From Trachythela sp. YZ-2020 (Eukaryota; Cnidaria; Anthozoa; Malacalcyonacea; Clavulariidae), in contig JADLSH010000382.1 of the NCBI GenBank assembly GCA_016169945.1, positions 3,658,001 through 3,722,000 on the forward strand: 64,000 bases of DNA, read 5' to 3'. Shown here one piece after another: positions 11,546 to 24,007 of this stretch. The stretch's first letter is position 1. Every line of letters begins with the position of its first letter. A program made the translations under genes and the position numbers. The notes below the pieces were generated by a model. That model had not been told where the DNA came from, did no database searches, and was given only the letters and a program-made list of their open reading frames with translations.

Positions 11546-12654
11546 TATAACGCAAAACGTCACTTTCCAGAATTTGGAAGGTAAATTCTGATTGGTTTAG
11601 GGAAAAATAACTCTCGCAACATTCCCGCGTGTTTGGATCAGGCCATCCAAACACGGAAACCATAAAGTAATTGTATATGTCAATATTTGTACCATGCCTG
11701 CAGTATTGATCAAAGGTGGATGACAAGACAATTTTAAATTATTTCATTTTACAGCTGATACGCGCTTTGCAAAACCTGTCAAAGTTGCAAATCGTCTTGA
11801 AAGCGTTTAAAACATGATTAAAATGTTATACCTATGATGATTCATTGATATAGAAACTTGCTTGGAAATAAATTGCTCGGTTTGAAAAGATCTTCGACTC
11901 TTTTTTTTTGGAAATATTGTTGCTGTTTTGAAATTTCGGCAACTAAGACTAGACACCGTTTAGATGACGAAACAAGTTTATAGCGCTGTCTATACCGTGT
12001 TTCCGTGGAAGAAAAGTTTTTTAAAGCAAATTTATAACTTTTGGGGTTTAGAAATTGCCTTCACTCCTTTTGACATTCCCTACAATACCGAACCGTGGTC
12101 AAAATATCGTAAAATTCCGTCTGTTCATTGCTAGGATGAGTGGCCTCATTCGCTGCTGTATTTCTCTTTGGTTTGTATAGTGTGTGTTGAAATAAAGTAA
12201 CAACACGTTCGTGCTTTGCAATTAAACCTTTCTAAGTCCACACATTAACCACTAGTCCACAGTAGTGTTAAACCGGGAAAACGATTAATGGAGATTTGCT
12301 GAATGATAAGGACGAATATTTCCAGTTGGTGAAATCGTCAGATGACGTTCGCTACTCATTTTCAAATATCATTAACGTGCATCTCAAATCGGCCCAACAA
12401 ATCACAGCATGTTAACGTACCTTAAATGTATATATACAACCGTAAATCTTTTAGTTCTCTATTTAAGTTTGCAAAACTCATTAATAATTCATGAAGAAAA
12501 CACAAAAGAAATCAGTAGCGTGAAGGAGTTTGTATATCTGATACAGAATCATGCCGATTTACATAAACTTTAAGTTCAATTTTCTCACCAAATATCATTC
12601 ATTTATTTTAAATTGTTGAAGAATACGAATGTTCTCATCAAGACGTTTCACAAG
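11546..12654. other. Intergenic stretch, nothing recognised
   Basis: AT-rich sequence with no supported gene. Near 12530 a short piece (AGTTTGTATATCTGATAC) resembles the arm of the hairpin that follows at 12655. Confidence 0.4.
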
Positions 12655-12756
12655 CTATTTACAACATGAGCGGCAGTGTTGTATCGGATATACAACGCTC
12701 GCCTTCGGCTCGAGTTTGTATATCCGATACAACACTGCCGCTCATGTTGTAAATAG
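12655..12756. repeat. Perfect hairpin element with CTTCGG tip
   Basis: Two perfectly complementary arms of about 41 bp (left starts CTATTTACAACATGAGCGGC) enclose GCTCGCCTTCGGCTCGAG, so the apex is a C(TTCG)G tetraloop motif. A shorter relative at 62235-62285 shares CTTCGGCTCGAGTTTGTATA. It is probably a miniature foldback transposon. Confidence 0.7.
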
Positions 12757-13939
12757 TACTTAAAATCGTACAAATAGCAAGATAACCTCTATACTTAATA
12801 AGTTACACCGCTACAACAAATTTCAAGCCTACTCTTCCCAACAGCCCCTTCGCGTTTTCCCAACTATAGCCTAATAAGGACTTTAAGATATGCTTAATCT
12901 ACAACTCGGACGTGACGAAAAAACAGTCACTAACATAATTGGAGACCAGTTTTAATTTGTTTTTCTATCGTTGATTGTAGACACAAATTGTTTGTTGACT
13001 TGACCGGTTTTTGGCCCTGTCGATATATATTGACACGCTTTGTTGGCACCAGAACCCCAAAATCCAAAATCCCAATATTTATTTACTTACTTTGCCATCA
13101 TACTTATACATTCATTGGCTGGGAAACCACAACAGCTATTGCCAATTACAGCGGCACCAATAGTTATACGAAAACAATTTACAAGGTATACTAAGCACAC
13201 ACAATAAACAATACTTGAACAACAGTCATCATATCGACTTGAAACCAGTCTGGGCTGTGCGTATGCCAGAATTTTAATGATGCAGCCGTATGAAATCCTA
13301 AAAACGGACTCGGGTGGCCAGTATATTGGAAATGACGATGGACAGCGGGAATTCGGTATTGTTTTACAAAGTTATCTAAAGGACATTTGCGCTGTACATA
13401 TTAAATAAAATTGTATTAATTAACAATTAGACAGCGCGGCCTCGTTGTCTCTTAGCGAATAGTCAACTCGGCAGGCCAAAACCTTCGATATTTTCAAACT
13501 GTAAATAATATAGCGGGAAATCTCTAAGCACATAAAATATATCATTAAACGGAAAAAAACACCTTGAAATTTTATAGCTAGATGGATGAAAACATTCTTA
13601 AATCAAGAAAATGTTTTAAACGCCAAGACAATACAGTTAAGAAATATGAACAAAAATTGTCCATGTTCATAAATTCGCCAGTCACTTTCATGTTCAAAAC
13701 TGTAAAACTATGAGAAAAACTTACGGAGCCAATCAGAACGCAGGATTTGTAATCGCCTACTAGTAGGTTTATACTAATAACAAATAATTATTAACTATTA
13801 TGCTTATCACCAAACACTTATCAACTGTTCACCATTCCATAAATTCTATAGCCTAGACAGTTGTCTGCGTTACGTCTGCGAATAAGATAGCAATGGTACT
13901 ATTATACAGGCAAAAACATGTAACATTATACGCAGTAAG
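12757..13939. other. Sequence downstream of the decarboxylase gene, no gene seen
   Basis: AT-rich. It would include the 3' UTR of the minus-strand decarboxylase gene. I see no clear AATAAA signal close to the stop codon and no other gene. Confidence 0.4.
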
Positions 13940-15781
13940 TTAGTTTTGATTTGGAAATGCTTCAGGTGCTCGCAATTCTTCGATCAATTGTAGAACTAAA
14001 TTCTTGGTTACATGTGGCATTAGACAAATGTGGGAATAGATCCCACGTTCAAATGTACCGTCCATAGTTTTTACTTTCAACGATTTTGAACCCAAAGAAT
14101 AACGGCGCACGATATCATGCCTTGGTTGTTTGAAATAGATAAACAATGAACCCGGTGTGTGTGACAGCCACAAGTTTAAGCTGAGTTCTCTTTCGAGCTC
14201 TTGTAACTTATCCAGTGAAAATATCACCATTTGCTCTTCACGCACGGCTATTTCTTTAAGATCGTCGTAAGATTTCTTTGAAAGGAGATCCCACATGACT
14301 AATACACTATGCCCGCCTCTGGAACCAGACAGAGTGCTATTTTGGCCACCGATATACAAAGGGTTGTTAAGAGGTTTCACTTGATCCATCTTTCTCATCA
14401 TAAATACTGCAGCAGGAAAAGGACAGCCAAACCACTTGTGTAGACTCGTTGCAATGGATTTCACTTCAGGAATACGGAAATCAAACACAGGGAAACCATT
14501 TGGAAACATATTGTTAACCAAATCCTGATTTATTGCCATCTCAAGAAACGGGAGATGGCCTGCGCCTAAGGCACCGTCAATATGAAACCAAAATCCATTC
14601 CGAATATCAAATTTTGTTGGATCTTCTAAAGAATAAACTAGGCGTTCGTACATGTTGTGTTGTTTCAAGATGGGCACAAGTTCATTGATGGAATCTTTTG
14701 GATTGTCATAAGCTCCTTTAAATGTGGTACCACTTGTAAAAACTACCAGCGGGGGATAGCCTCTCGATACGAAGGCAGTTACGAGTTTCACAAGACATGG
14801 GATGCTAATCGAGCCATCCACTTCAACAGGCACTGCACGTGGCCAGCCATTTTGATCAAGGCCTTCTTCACTGAAACTGGACGGGTAATCATCTGGATAT
14901 TTCAACGGACAAGAAAAATTTCCACTGCCGATATCACAGAATGTTTTCATCTGTAACATTCGCAATGCCTTTACGTGTCCGTGATAGCTTGCTTCGGAAA
15001 AGAACACAACTGGTGTGAAGGTGGTGAAATTGTCCTTCAATTGAGTATTTGGTAATTCTACATTGCCATGATCGTGGGATGAAACAGATGCGTTCACAGG
15101 AGGACTATGTGATTCATTAACCATAGAATGAACGTCTCTTCTCCAGCTTGGTTGAGTTTCAGTGTTATCAACATCTCTTTCTCTGTCTGGAGCTGTCGAG
15201 CTATTAGGATCTAGATTTGGATTAGTGAGTGGCATGCCTGCTAAATAATCTCTTGCATTATACAAAGCAAGAAGATTACCTTCGGTACAGCCCATGGACG
15301 TAACATAACCCCAGTATGCGCGTTCTTCCTCGTTTGAAGAATATGATTGGTGTATCCTCCAAAGTTCAGCAAAATAATCCAGCACCGCGCATTCCATGAT
15401 TTTAGTGTTCATAGCGTTTAGTCCCATAGCCGAAAACGGATCGCCATCATTGTTGATTGACATATCGAAGAATGGTTTCGTTCCATCGCAGTCAAAAGTT
15501 TGGTTGGCCTGAAAACCTAGAAATGTATTTTGATGAGAATATAAGTTGTTGTGGAGTTGGTTCCAAGCAGACTCTCTTTTCTCAGGTGAAAGGCCATGCT
15601 GCGACAGTCTTGCATTTTCTTTGCAGACTACAGGATACCTACGGTACTGATCAGGAGTATTTGGGCCTTCCTTCATGAAATTACTGTTCGTCTCCATTTC
15701 AGTGTCCATAGGTCTAAACGAAACAGACAACATTTGTTTAGAGCATTTACAATCAAATTTTGGATGTACGCGAGACAACAT
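13940..15781 (-). CDS. PLP-dependent group II decarboxylase, histidine/serine decarboxylase-like, single exon
   Basis: A 613-residue uninterrupted frame. Members of this fold-type I family remove CO2 from an L-amino acid using pyridoxal phosphate (bacterial-type histidine decarboxylase, plant/algal serine decarboxylase). Motifs in order are YWGYVTSMGCTEGN (156-169), SEASYHGHVKALRMLQM (262-278), TSGTTFKGAYD (349-359), WFHIDGALGAGHLPF (398-412, PLP-binding Asp402), SLHKWFGCP (446-454, Schiff-base Lys449), SGSRGGH (485-491) and CLMPHVTKN (586-594). Two features are odd. A polar, low-complexity insertion occupies about 181-252. Tyr266 stands where relatives have the His that stacks on PLP, although His267 is next to it. 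The start at 15781 is the first Met; Met25 (15709) is an alternative that removes a Cys-rich leader. No intron is seen, unlike the GSTO gene. Substrate not certain; family confident. Confidence 0.88.
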   Translation of the reverse strand: MLSRVHPKFDCKCSKQMLSVSFRPMDTEMETNSNFMKEGPNTPDQYRRYPVVCKENARLSQHGLSPEKRESAWNQLHNNLYSHQNTFLGFQANQTFDCDGTKPFFDMSINNDGDPFSAMGLNAMNTKIMECAVLDYFAELWRIHQSYSSNEEERAYWGYVTSMGCTEGNLLALYNARDYLAGMPLTNPNLDPNSSTAPDRERDVDNTETQPSWRRDVHSMVNESHSPPVNASVSSHDHGNVELPNTQLKDNFTTFTPVVFFSEASYHGHVKALRMLQMKTFCDIGSGNFSCPLKYPDDYPSSFSEEGLDQNGWPRAVPVEVDGSISIPCLVKLVTAFVSRGYPPLVVFTSGTTFKGAYDNPKDSINELVPILKQHNMYERLVYSLEDPTKFDIRNGFWFHIDGALGAGHLPFLEMAINQDLVNNMFPNGFPVFDFRIPEVKSIATSLHKWFGCPFPAAVFMMRKMDQVKPLNNPLYIGGQNSTLSGSRGGHSVLVMWDLLSKKSYDDLKEIAVREEQMVIFSLDKLQELERELSLNLWLSHTPGSLFIYFKQPRHDIVRRYSLGSKSLKVKTMDGTFERGIYSHICLMPHVTKNLVLQLIEELRAPEAFPNQN

Positions 15782-17220
15782 AGGTATTATTGCATGGGCG
15801 TTGGGGTGGATGGGGGGCAGCGGCGCCGAGGCCCCTCCCTTGAATTTACCACTAAAATATTTGAAATCGCATTAACGATCAATGTATTTTATAACATAAA
15901 AGCAAGTATGATTAATGTATTTTATCGCATTAACGATTATTGTATAACATTCCCTTCGCTAACCACAGTATCGGCGACAGTATCTTCCCTGTGCTAAACA
16001 AGTTTACTTGTCGCGGATGGAGGAGGTACCATTGTTTGGCAATAAATTATCTACCATTCCTCGCGTGGTTACGGGGGCAAGAAGATGACATAAACCCATC
16101 ATAACCAGCGACCGATTCTATCCCTACCGGTCGGCATCGGGCAAAATTAGGTAATTATGAAGTAGTATAAGCACTCATAGTTGTTATCAGCGTCAAATAT
16201 TAACGTAGTATTCAAAGCACGCCTTTGAGTGTTTTACTGTTGTTGAAAACTATGCATGGGGTTTAGCAGTTCTTTTAAGAACTCTGTATCTGTAATTTAT
16301 GATACATCGCCTTTGATGATCAACCATTATTAGCACGCCATTCTCACTAGCTGAAAATGTTTTTACGATATGCATTTGGTTTGATTATCTATTCAAGTTG
16401 ACCTCCTCAGATGTATTTTGGTCAAATGTTTTGGAATTATTAAAGAAACTAAAATCTTATATTAAATATATAAAATGGTACGTCCATTAGTATTCTTTGT
16501 ACAAAATCTCTCGTTAATTAACATTTTAATTTTTAATTGCGTTAATAAATTTAACCCATATTTCTTCTGGGATTGCTTTTAATTGTTCAACTAAACCCTA
16601 CAAATTTTAAGGAAATGGGTAACTAAAGCTTGGAATCGACAAATATAACCATATGCACCCGTTATCTAAAGGGTATATCTGCTTGAAATGCAAATTAGCT
16701 CCCAAAATTCATGGCAATAAATTTATGCTTCATTATGTCATCTCGCCTGGATATTAGCACTAGCTAGGGAGTTTTAGATGTCAGAACGACGAACTATCGG
16801 TGCATGATACGCATCTGGTCAGTTATAAACTCATATACTGTAGGACTCAACATCATAGCATAATTGTTCATTAACCAATTAGTAACGAGCCAATCACGCG
16901 TTGCAGAATAGCTCCTGTGCATGTACTGTAGATATGATAATTTTGAGAATAACCGCGAAGGAGACGATAAAGTGAAAAAACGAATGTAAACGCCCAGACT
17001 GCATGAAGTATGATCCCTGACACCTTTAAATTTACTTGGTAAATAAGTACAGGCTGTTCACATGCATGAGCATGCAAACCGACACCCCTTGCCGGGCCAA
17101 TATCCGTTTACAGTATACTTCATTTGAATCAGGCTTGCCTAGCAAGCGCCAGCAAGAATTTAAGAAAATCGTCAATTATGTTGAGGCGACCATTGTTAAA
17201 TGTTAAATTGTGCAATATTT
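15782..17220. other. Sequence upstream of the decarboxylase gene, no gene seen
   Basis: Contains the presumed promoter of the minus-strand decarboxylase. The first 60 bp carry a GC-rich block (15805-15845) ending in GGCGCCGAGGCCCC, resembling a transposon end, but I could not find its partner. The rest is AT-rich and unassigned. Confidence 0.4.
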
Positions 17221-17479
17221 TCTTTAATTTGATCCCTTCCACAATTTTGCATGATCTTTTTCACCGCTGTTCGCTGTTTCGAGTTCATCGGAGTATATAT
17301 GCTTATATATATTTATATATATGTGTTGGGTGCTTCATTTTAGTCAATAACCTTTTTTTGAAAGGCTTACCGATCGAGAAAACGATTATTATTTTGTGAT
17401 TATTTAACAAAATATTATTTTATTTGTTACTGCGTTTTTAGCATTTAAATAATGTCCATTTCATACTTGCTTAGACATT

Positions 17480-17875
17480 TCATACGGTTTTTAGCCGCAA
17501 ATAATGCGTTCGAGCCTGAGCTGAAACAAAACAATTTTGCTTGCCCTTTTTTGTAAACGTTCCAGTTCATCTTGGTTACCCTGCCCACACTCGTGGAATA
17601 CAATGTCACAGTGATCCAACATTGGGAGTACGTACCATAACTTTATTATATAAACGATTACCAGACTAAACAATTAGCAATGGTGAGTTGAATGGTCTAA
17701 CTCTTGAGAACATCCCAAGTATCTTAGAAATTTTTTCACAAATTGTATATGCTCGTTAAACGATAGAGTATTGTCAAGCATAGAAAACAGAGTATTGAAA
17801 GTATCAGTATGCTTAATCAAATATCGAAATGACATATAATCTGGTATGGGGAAAAATTGCATTCGGCAAGCCTTG
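17480..17875 (-). pseudogene. LINE reverse transcriptase C-terminal fragment
   Basis: Frames on the minus strand contain MLDNTLSFNEHIQFVKKF (about 17795-17740) and MLDHCDIVFHECGQGNQDEL plus ERLQKRASKIVLFQ (about 17625-17510). These match the thumb/C-terminal part of CR1/L2-like RTs (LGV-LD-LSF-EHI; RP-LDYCD-VW; LERLQKRAARII). Frameshifts break it. Copies B (21375-21740) and C (24220-24600) carry the same remnant, so it was part of the unit before tandem duplication. Confidence 0.75.
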
Positions 17876-18295
17876 CCATACTATGTCACCGACTTTGGTG
17901 CGACATTTACACAGACGGCGTATTTTACATGTAAAGAATTAAATAATTGAATTGCCTCATCGTAAAACAGAATGTCTATAATACAAAAGCTATGATAGTG
18001 AAGTTTGGTAAATACTAAATAGGTAGGATGTGATGCCTTTCGTCCGTACTTTCGTAACTCGTTAAAGGGTTTGAATTGTTTTAAACCGTCACGTCTCGTG
18101 TAAATTATTGATAATCTGGATGGACAAAACCAAACAAAATACTAAATAAGTAATCGATATGAATCAAACATCGTGAACAAACTTACCAAAATTGTGGATT
18201 TATATTATGTTCTCAGTTTGTTAGTTCAGAGAATATTACCATTTATTTTTTATCTATGAAAATAAAGCAATCTGATTGGCTAGCGAGCGTTTCAG

Positions 18296-18372
18296 AGCGG
18301 TCCGGATTTTTGCATCCGGCCCGCTCTGAAACTCATCCGGCCCGCTCTGAAACTCATCCGGCCCGCTCTGGA
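18296..18372. repeat. Short 20-bp tandem repeat
   Basis: About 2.5-3 direct units of CATCCGGCCCGCTCTGAAAC inside the copy-A insertion, preceded by an inverted relative (TTTCAGAGCGGTCCGGAT). The result is a GC-rich palindromic patch in AT-rich DNA. Confidence 0.7.
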
Positions 18373-19234
18373 TTACGCGACAAAACACAGGAGTGAAACA
18401 ATTTTTAGATTAAAAAATCTGCCCAAAAAGTTCAAAAAGCTAGCCTAACGATAGTTAGAGTACAAAAATGAATTGCATCAACTCCAAAAGCTTCATACTA
18501 AGCACGATGCGTCGAGAAAACTAATACATTTGTTTTAAATGCTCGAGTATTAAAAATAACACATTTGTTATATTGCTCATGTATTTCAGTATTTGGCCAC
18601 ATTAAAGTTAAAAAAATACAGTTTAAACAGATATCATAGAAGAAAAAACTTTTCTCCATACATAAAACTTAAAAATATGGACCAACTGTAGTGAAAACAT
18701 GATTTTTCTGCCCATTTGTTAAAGTACTTTTCGTATACATGTTGTAAACAAAAAAAAAGCCGTGGCCCTTGGCCTTGGCAAACAAAGTTGAGGATGTTTT
18801 TTACCGTGAAATGACCAGAAAAAAATTACAGCATACCTTGTTCATTGTCCAGTTTTAGTAGAAAGCGTTGATCGAAGTCAAAACATATATGCATTCACTG
18901 CATGATTCACTTTGTGAGTTTTTTATGGCCAAAGCAAGTAAACACGAAGATATCCTTGTCGAAGAAACACGGAATACCAGAAAACCAGGCCAAAACCTTT
19001 CATTCCTATGCTTTTCAGTCTACTCCCATATTTAAAAATATCGTGTACATTTTTACAGAAACCATGGTTCTTTGTGAGTTTCTTGCCAGTTTTCTTGAGT
19101 TTTCGTTAACGTTCAAGTTTTGTCAGCCTCGCTTTGAATTCACAATTGCACTGATCTCAAATTATTTCGCCACACTGGAATTTTCAATTTTAATAAATTC
19201 TTAAATTTTTACCTATGTTTTAAAAAATAAACAC

Positions 19235-19374
19235 GTTATTTACCGGCAGCGTCGGTCCGGATGAGAAAAACTGTGCCCTCGGTCTTGAAAACGTCCCTCG
19301 CCCTTCGGGCTCGGGCCGTTTTCAAGACCTCGGGCACAGTTTTTCTCATCCGGACCTCGCAACCGGTAAATAAC
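19235..19374. repeat. Long hairpin with CCCTTCGGG tip
   Basis: Arms of about 58 bp, including GGATGAGAAAAACTGTGCCC and GGTCTTGAAAACG and their complements, enclose TCGCCCTTCGGGCTCGGG. The outer ends are GTTATTTACCGG and CCGGTAAATAAC. It has the same design as the hairpins at 12655 and 62235, but the arm sequence differs. Confidence 0.75.
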
Positions 19375-21142
19375 ATATATGTATCTTCATGGGTAGTTCT
19401 TGCTCCCGGACTCACACAAATGCTGCATGGTTGCACATTGGCAAAGGATGCCGGAACAATTTACACCGAAATTTCCACAGTTCGGTCGCATGCAAGTCAA
19501 TCCCTATAACTAGATCTGCAAAAGGGTCGGCTCAAACTTATTGGAACTGGTTCTGTGATTGGTTAATTTTGACAATAAAAGGCAATGAACTATAGAAATC
19601 GTCTTTCCAAAGAACGAGTCACACACATTGATCACTGTTCCAATCACAAAACATATTCATCTAGGCCACACGAGATGAAGTCAGAACCGTATTTAAATTT
19701 GCACAAAACTACATGAATTCGAGCATTGTCAACCGTAGGAATCATTGAGCACAGTTTAGAAATTTGCGTACGGTCCCGAATTTGTCCGGCCTCGCGGTTA
19801 GAAAGTAGTCTAAGAGAATCCTTAGTATAATTGAATTTCTGTCCAATTCTCAGTACATTTCCACCCATGTTTACCCAGTAGAAATTTATAAAGATAGCAA
19901 TAGGCCACAATTGTATAGACATTGTATAGGAAGGAAATTTTGCTAATTTCGGCAAACATACTAATTCACAAGATTTTTATCTTGACAATCACGCCGGAGA
20001 TCCATCATTATATAAGGCACCTACTGTAGGTACTCGGCATGATTCCGTCATTTGCCCAAAAGTATGAGAGGCTTCCAGTCTTGTTCCCCGTCGAACCTGA
20101 AGTGTATTATTTACGTATAACCATGGTCATTTTATCCTAAAGATACCTAGAACCAGTTCATTTAAGTTCCGCTTAAACGGCATGGGACAAATTTTTAACG
20201 CGGATAAATATTAGTTGAGGATATAGGCCTTGTGTTTATACTGGACTGCCCTATCCGGACAAATGTTTGACCACCTATATCGGTGCAAATTTTTGGCCAC
20301 CTAGGAAAGCTTCGAATACTTGTACTACATCGAGTAAACGCAAAACCAGCGTTTTAATATTGGTATGGATTCTTTCCAGCCGTCGTTCCTGTCACACGGC
20401 ATGATTTGATCTTGTAACTTTTTCACATAAGTTTGGATACACCCTTTGGATAATTACGCCTGCACGAATACTTTCTTTGTCTGTGAGCTTCGCTCTCGTG
20501 AATCAAGACGAAAGGCTCTTCACGATTAACGAGAACGACACTGCCGGGAAAAGAAGGGATTTGTGACGTAATTATCGAAAGAGAGTGGAGATGCTTAACG
20601 TGGGCTTAAAAGCGACGCGATATGGCCGTGTGTTCTCCCGCCATGCTGAGTGCCACTTACATGTAAGTAAAGTAAACAATTTTGTTCAAAAGATCGAAAC
20701 TTAAATTCTACTTAACATGTAGTCAGTGACCTCACGCGCATGCTTTACATTGCTTAGCAAAAAGATTGCTTGATTTAAAGATGTTTGAAGCGAAACGAGG
20801 ATGATTCATATTAAGTTTTGGACGCTCTCTGGTTTAATATATTATTATACGAGCTTTCGACTGACAGACGCACAGACGGTAAATAAGAATGATTGAAAAA
20901 CGTGATTCCACATACAGTGGTTTACAGTTACGTATGGAAACAAACCGATAGAAGTGACATATAACTGACAGTTCCGCCTACATACATGATTAATGATTAG
21001 GTTTAAACGTTCAGAATACTTAACGTTCTTTTATAAGAAAACAGTATGGTTCAGGAAAATGTTTAGAATTGTTATCCGAATTGTTTGTGCTTGCGGTGTG
21101 CCATGACTCTAACGTAGTTCTGCGCCGATAGTTGCCTTTGTA

Positions 21143-24007
21143 TCTTTAATCTGATCCCTTCCACCATTTTGCATGATCCTTTTCACCGCCGTTCACTGTT
21201 TCGAGATCATCGGATTATATATGCCATGGCGTGTTTGGGTGCTTCATTTTAGTCAAGAACCTTTTTTGAAACGCTTACCGATCGAGAAGACGATGACTAT
21301 TTCGTGATTATTTAACAAAATATTATTTTATTTGTAACTGCATGTTTAGAATTTAAATAACGTTCATTTCGTACTAATTGGTTAGACATTTCATACGATT
21401 TTTAGCCGCAAATAATGCGTTCCTAGGGAGCGAGCCTGAGCTGCAACAAAACAATTTTGCTCGCCCTTTTTTGTAAACGTTCCAGTTCATCTTGGTTACC
21501 CTGCCCACACTCGTGGAATACAATATTACAGTGATCCAGCATTGGAAGTACCATAACTTTATTATATAAACGATTAGCAGACTAAACAATTAGCAATGGT
21601 CTAACTCTTGAGAACATCCCAAGTATCTTAGAGTATTGTCAAGCATAGAAAACAGAGTATTGAAAGTATCAGTATATGCTTAATCAAATATCGAAATCGA
21701 CAAATAATCTGGTATGGGGAAAAATTGCATTCGGCAAGCCTTGCCATACTATGTCACCGATTTGGTGCGACATTTACACAGACGGCGTATTTTACATGTA
21801 AAGAATTAAATAATTGAATTGCCTCATCGGAAAACAGAATGTCTATAATACAAAAGCTATGATAGTGAAGTTTGGTAAATACTAAATAGGTAGGATGTGA
21901 TGCCTTTCGTCCGTACTTTCGTAACTCGTTAAAGGGTTTGAATTGTTTTAAACCGTCACGTCTCGTGTAAATTATTGATAATCTGGATGGACAAAACCAA
22001 ACAAAATACTAAATAAGTAATCGGTATGAATCAAACTTTGTGAACAAACTTACCAAAATTGTGGATTTATATATGTTCTCAGTTTGTTAGTTCAGGTAAT
22101 ATTACCATGTATCTTCATGGGTAGTTCTTGCTCCCGGACAGGCCGGACTCCCACAAATGCTGCATGGTTGCACATTGGCAAAGGATGCCGGAACAATTTA
22201 CACCGAAATTTCCACAGTTCGGTCGCATGCAAGTCCATCCCTATAACTAGATCTGCAAAAGGGTCGGCTCAAACTTATTGGAACTGGTTCTGTGATTGGT
22301 TAATTTTGACAATAAAAGGCAATGAACTATAGAAATTGTCTTTCCAAAGAACTCGAGTCACACACATTGATCACTGTTCTTCAAAGAAGACAATCACAAT
22401 ACATATTCATCTAGGCCACACGAGATGAATTCAGACCCGTATTTAAATTTGCACGATTCTCACTTATATGCGTTCATACGGAACGCATATGAAACCACAC
22501 GAATTGGAGCATTGTCAACCGTAGGAATCATTGAGCACAGTTTAGACATTTGCGTACGGTCCCGAATTTGTCCGGCCTCGCGGTGAGAAAGTAGTCTAAA
22601 CTTCGTATTTACCGCATTCAAAACAATTAGAATCCTTAGTATATTTGAATTTCTGTCTAATTCTCAGTACATTTTCACCCATGTTTGCCTAGTAAAAATT
22701 TATAAAGATAGCAATAGGCCAAAATTGTGTAGACATTGAAAAGGAAGGAAATTTTTCTAATTTCGGCAAACATACTAGTTCACAAGATTTTTGTCTTGAC
22801 AATCACGCCGGAAATCCATCATTATATAAGGCAGGTACTCGACATGATTCCGTCATTTGCCCAAAAGTATCAGAGACTTCCAGTCTTGTTCCCCGTCGAA
22901 CCTGAAGTGTATTATTTACGTATAACTATGGTCATTTTATCCTAAAGATACCTAGAACCAATTCATTTAGGTCCCGCTTAAACGGCACGGGACAAATTTT
23001 TAACGCGGATAAATATTATTGAGGATATAGACCTTGTGCTTATACTGGACTGCCCTATCCGGACAAATGTTTGACCACCTATATCGGTGCAAATTTATGG
23101 CCACCTAGGAAAGCTTCAAATACTTGTACTGCATCGAGTAAACGCAAAACCAGCGTTTCAATCTTTGTATGGATTCTTTCCAGTCGTCATTCCTGTCACA
23201 CGGCATGATTTGATCTTGTAACTTTTTCACATAAGTTTGGAATACACCCTTTGGATAATTACGCCTGCACGAATACTTTCTTTGTCTGTGAACTTCGCTC
23301 TCGTGAATCAAGACGAAAGGCTCTTCATTCACGATTAACGAGAACGACACTGCCGGGAAAAGCAGGGATTTGTGACGTAATTATCGAAAGAGAGTGGAGA
23401 TGCTTAACGTGGGCTTAAAAGCGAGGCAATATAGCCACGTGTTCTCCCGCCATGCTGAGTGAATTATAACTCTATCAAGCCACGATACGATTTTTTGTAT
23501 TTATTTTATAATGTAATAAGAAGATGTAAGTAAAGTAAACAATTTTGTTCAAAAGATCGAAACTTAAATTCTACTTAACATGTATAGTCAGTGACCTCAC
23601 GCGCATGCTTAACATTGCTTAGCAAAAAGCTTGCTTGATCTAAAGATGTTTGAAGCGAAACGAGGATGATTCATACTAAGTGTTGGACGCTCTCTGGTTT
23701 AATATATTATTATACGAGCTTTCGACTGACAGACGCACAGACGGTAAATAAGAATGATTGAAAAACGTGATTCCACATACAGTGGTTTACAGTTACGTAT
23801 GGAAACAAACCGATAGAAGTGACATATAACTGACAGTTCCGCCTACATACATGACTAATGATTAGGTTTGAACGTTCAGAATACTTAACGTTCTTTTATA
23901 AGAAAACGGTATGCTTCAGGAAAATGTTTAGAATTGTTATCCGAATTGTTTGTGCTTGCGGTGTGCCATGACTCTAACGTAGTTCTGCGCCGATAGTTGC
24001 CTTTGTA
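21143..24007. repeat. Tandem segmental repeat, copy B (complete, about 2.87 kb)
   Basis: Direct repeat of copy A without its insertion, and near-identical to copy C over the shared part. It starts at TCTTTAATCTGATCCCTTCC. It includes the LINE RT remnant (21375-21740, minus), the stretch with CATGGGTAGTTCTTGCTCCC (22110) and a small palindrome ATGCGTTCATACGGAACGCAT near 22468. No intact coding frame is shared by the copies. Confidence 0.88.

Larger units (their letters stand above)
18242..19378. mobile_element. Insertion present only in copy A
   Basis: Copies B and C read straight across this point (TTACCATGTATCTTCATG). Copy A breaks after TATTACCA and resumes at TGTATCTTC. The block contains a short tandem repeat of CATCCGGCCCGCTCTGAAAC at 18318-18370 and ends in a strong hairpin (19235-19374). 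No terminal inverted repeat or target duplication is clear, so the class is unknown. Confidence 0.65.
17221..21142. repeat. Tandem segmental repeat, copy A (interrupted)
   Basis: First of three direct copies of an approximately 2.87-kb unit. It matches copies B and C from TCTTTAATTTGATCCCTTCC onward and carries an extra block of about 1.14 kb at 18242-19378 absent from the others. It shows more differences from B and C than they show from each other, so it is probably the older copy. Confidence 0.88.
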
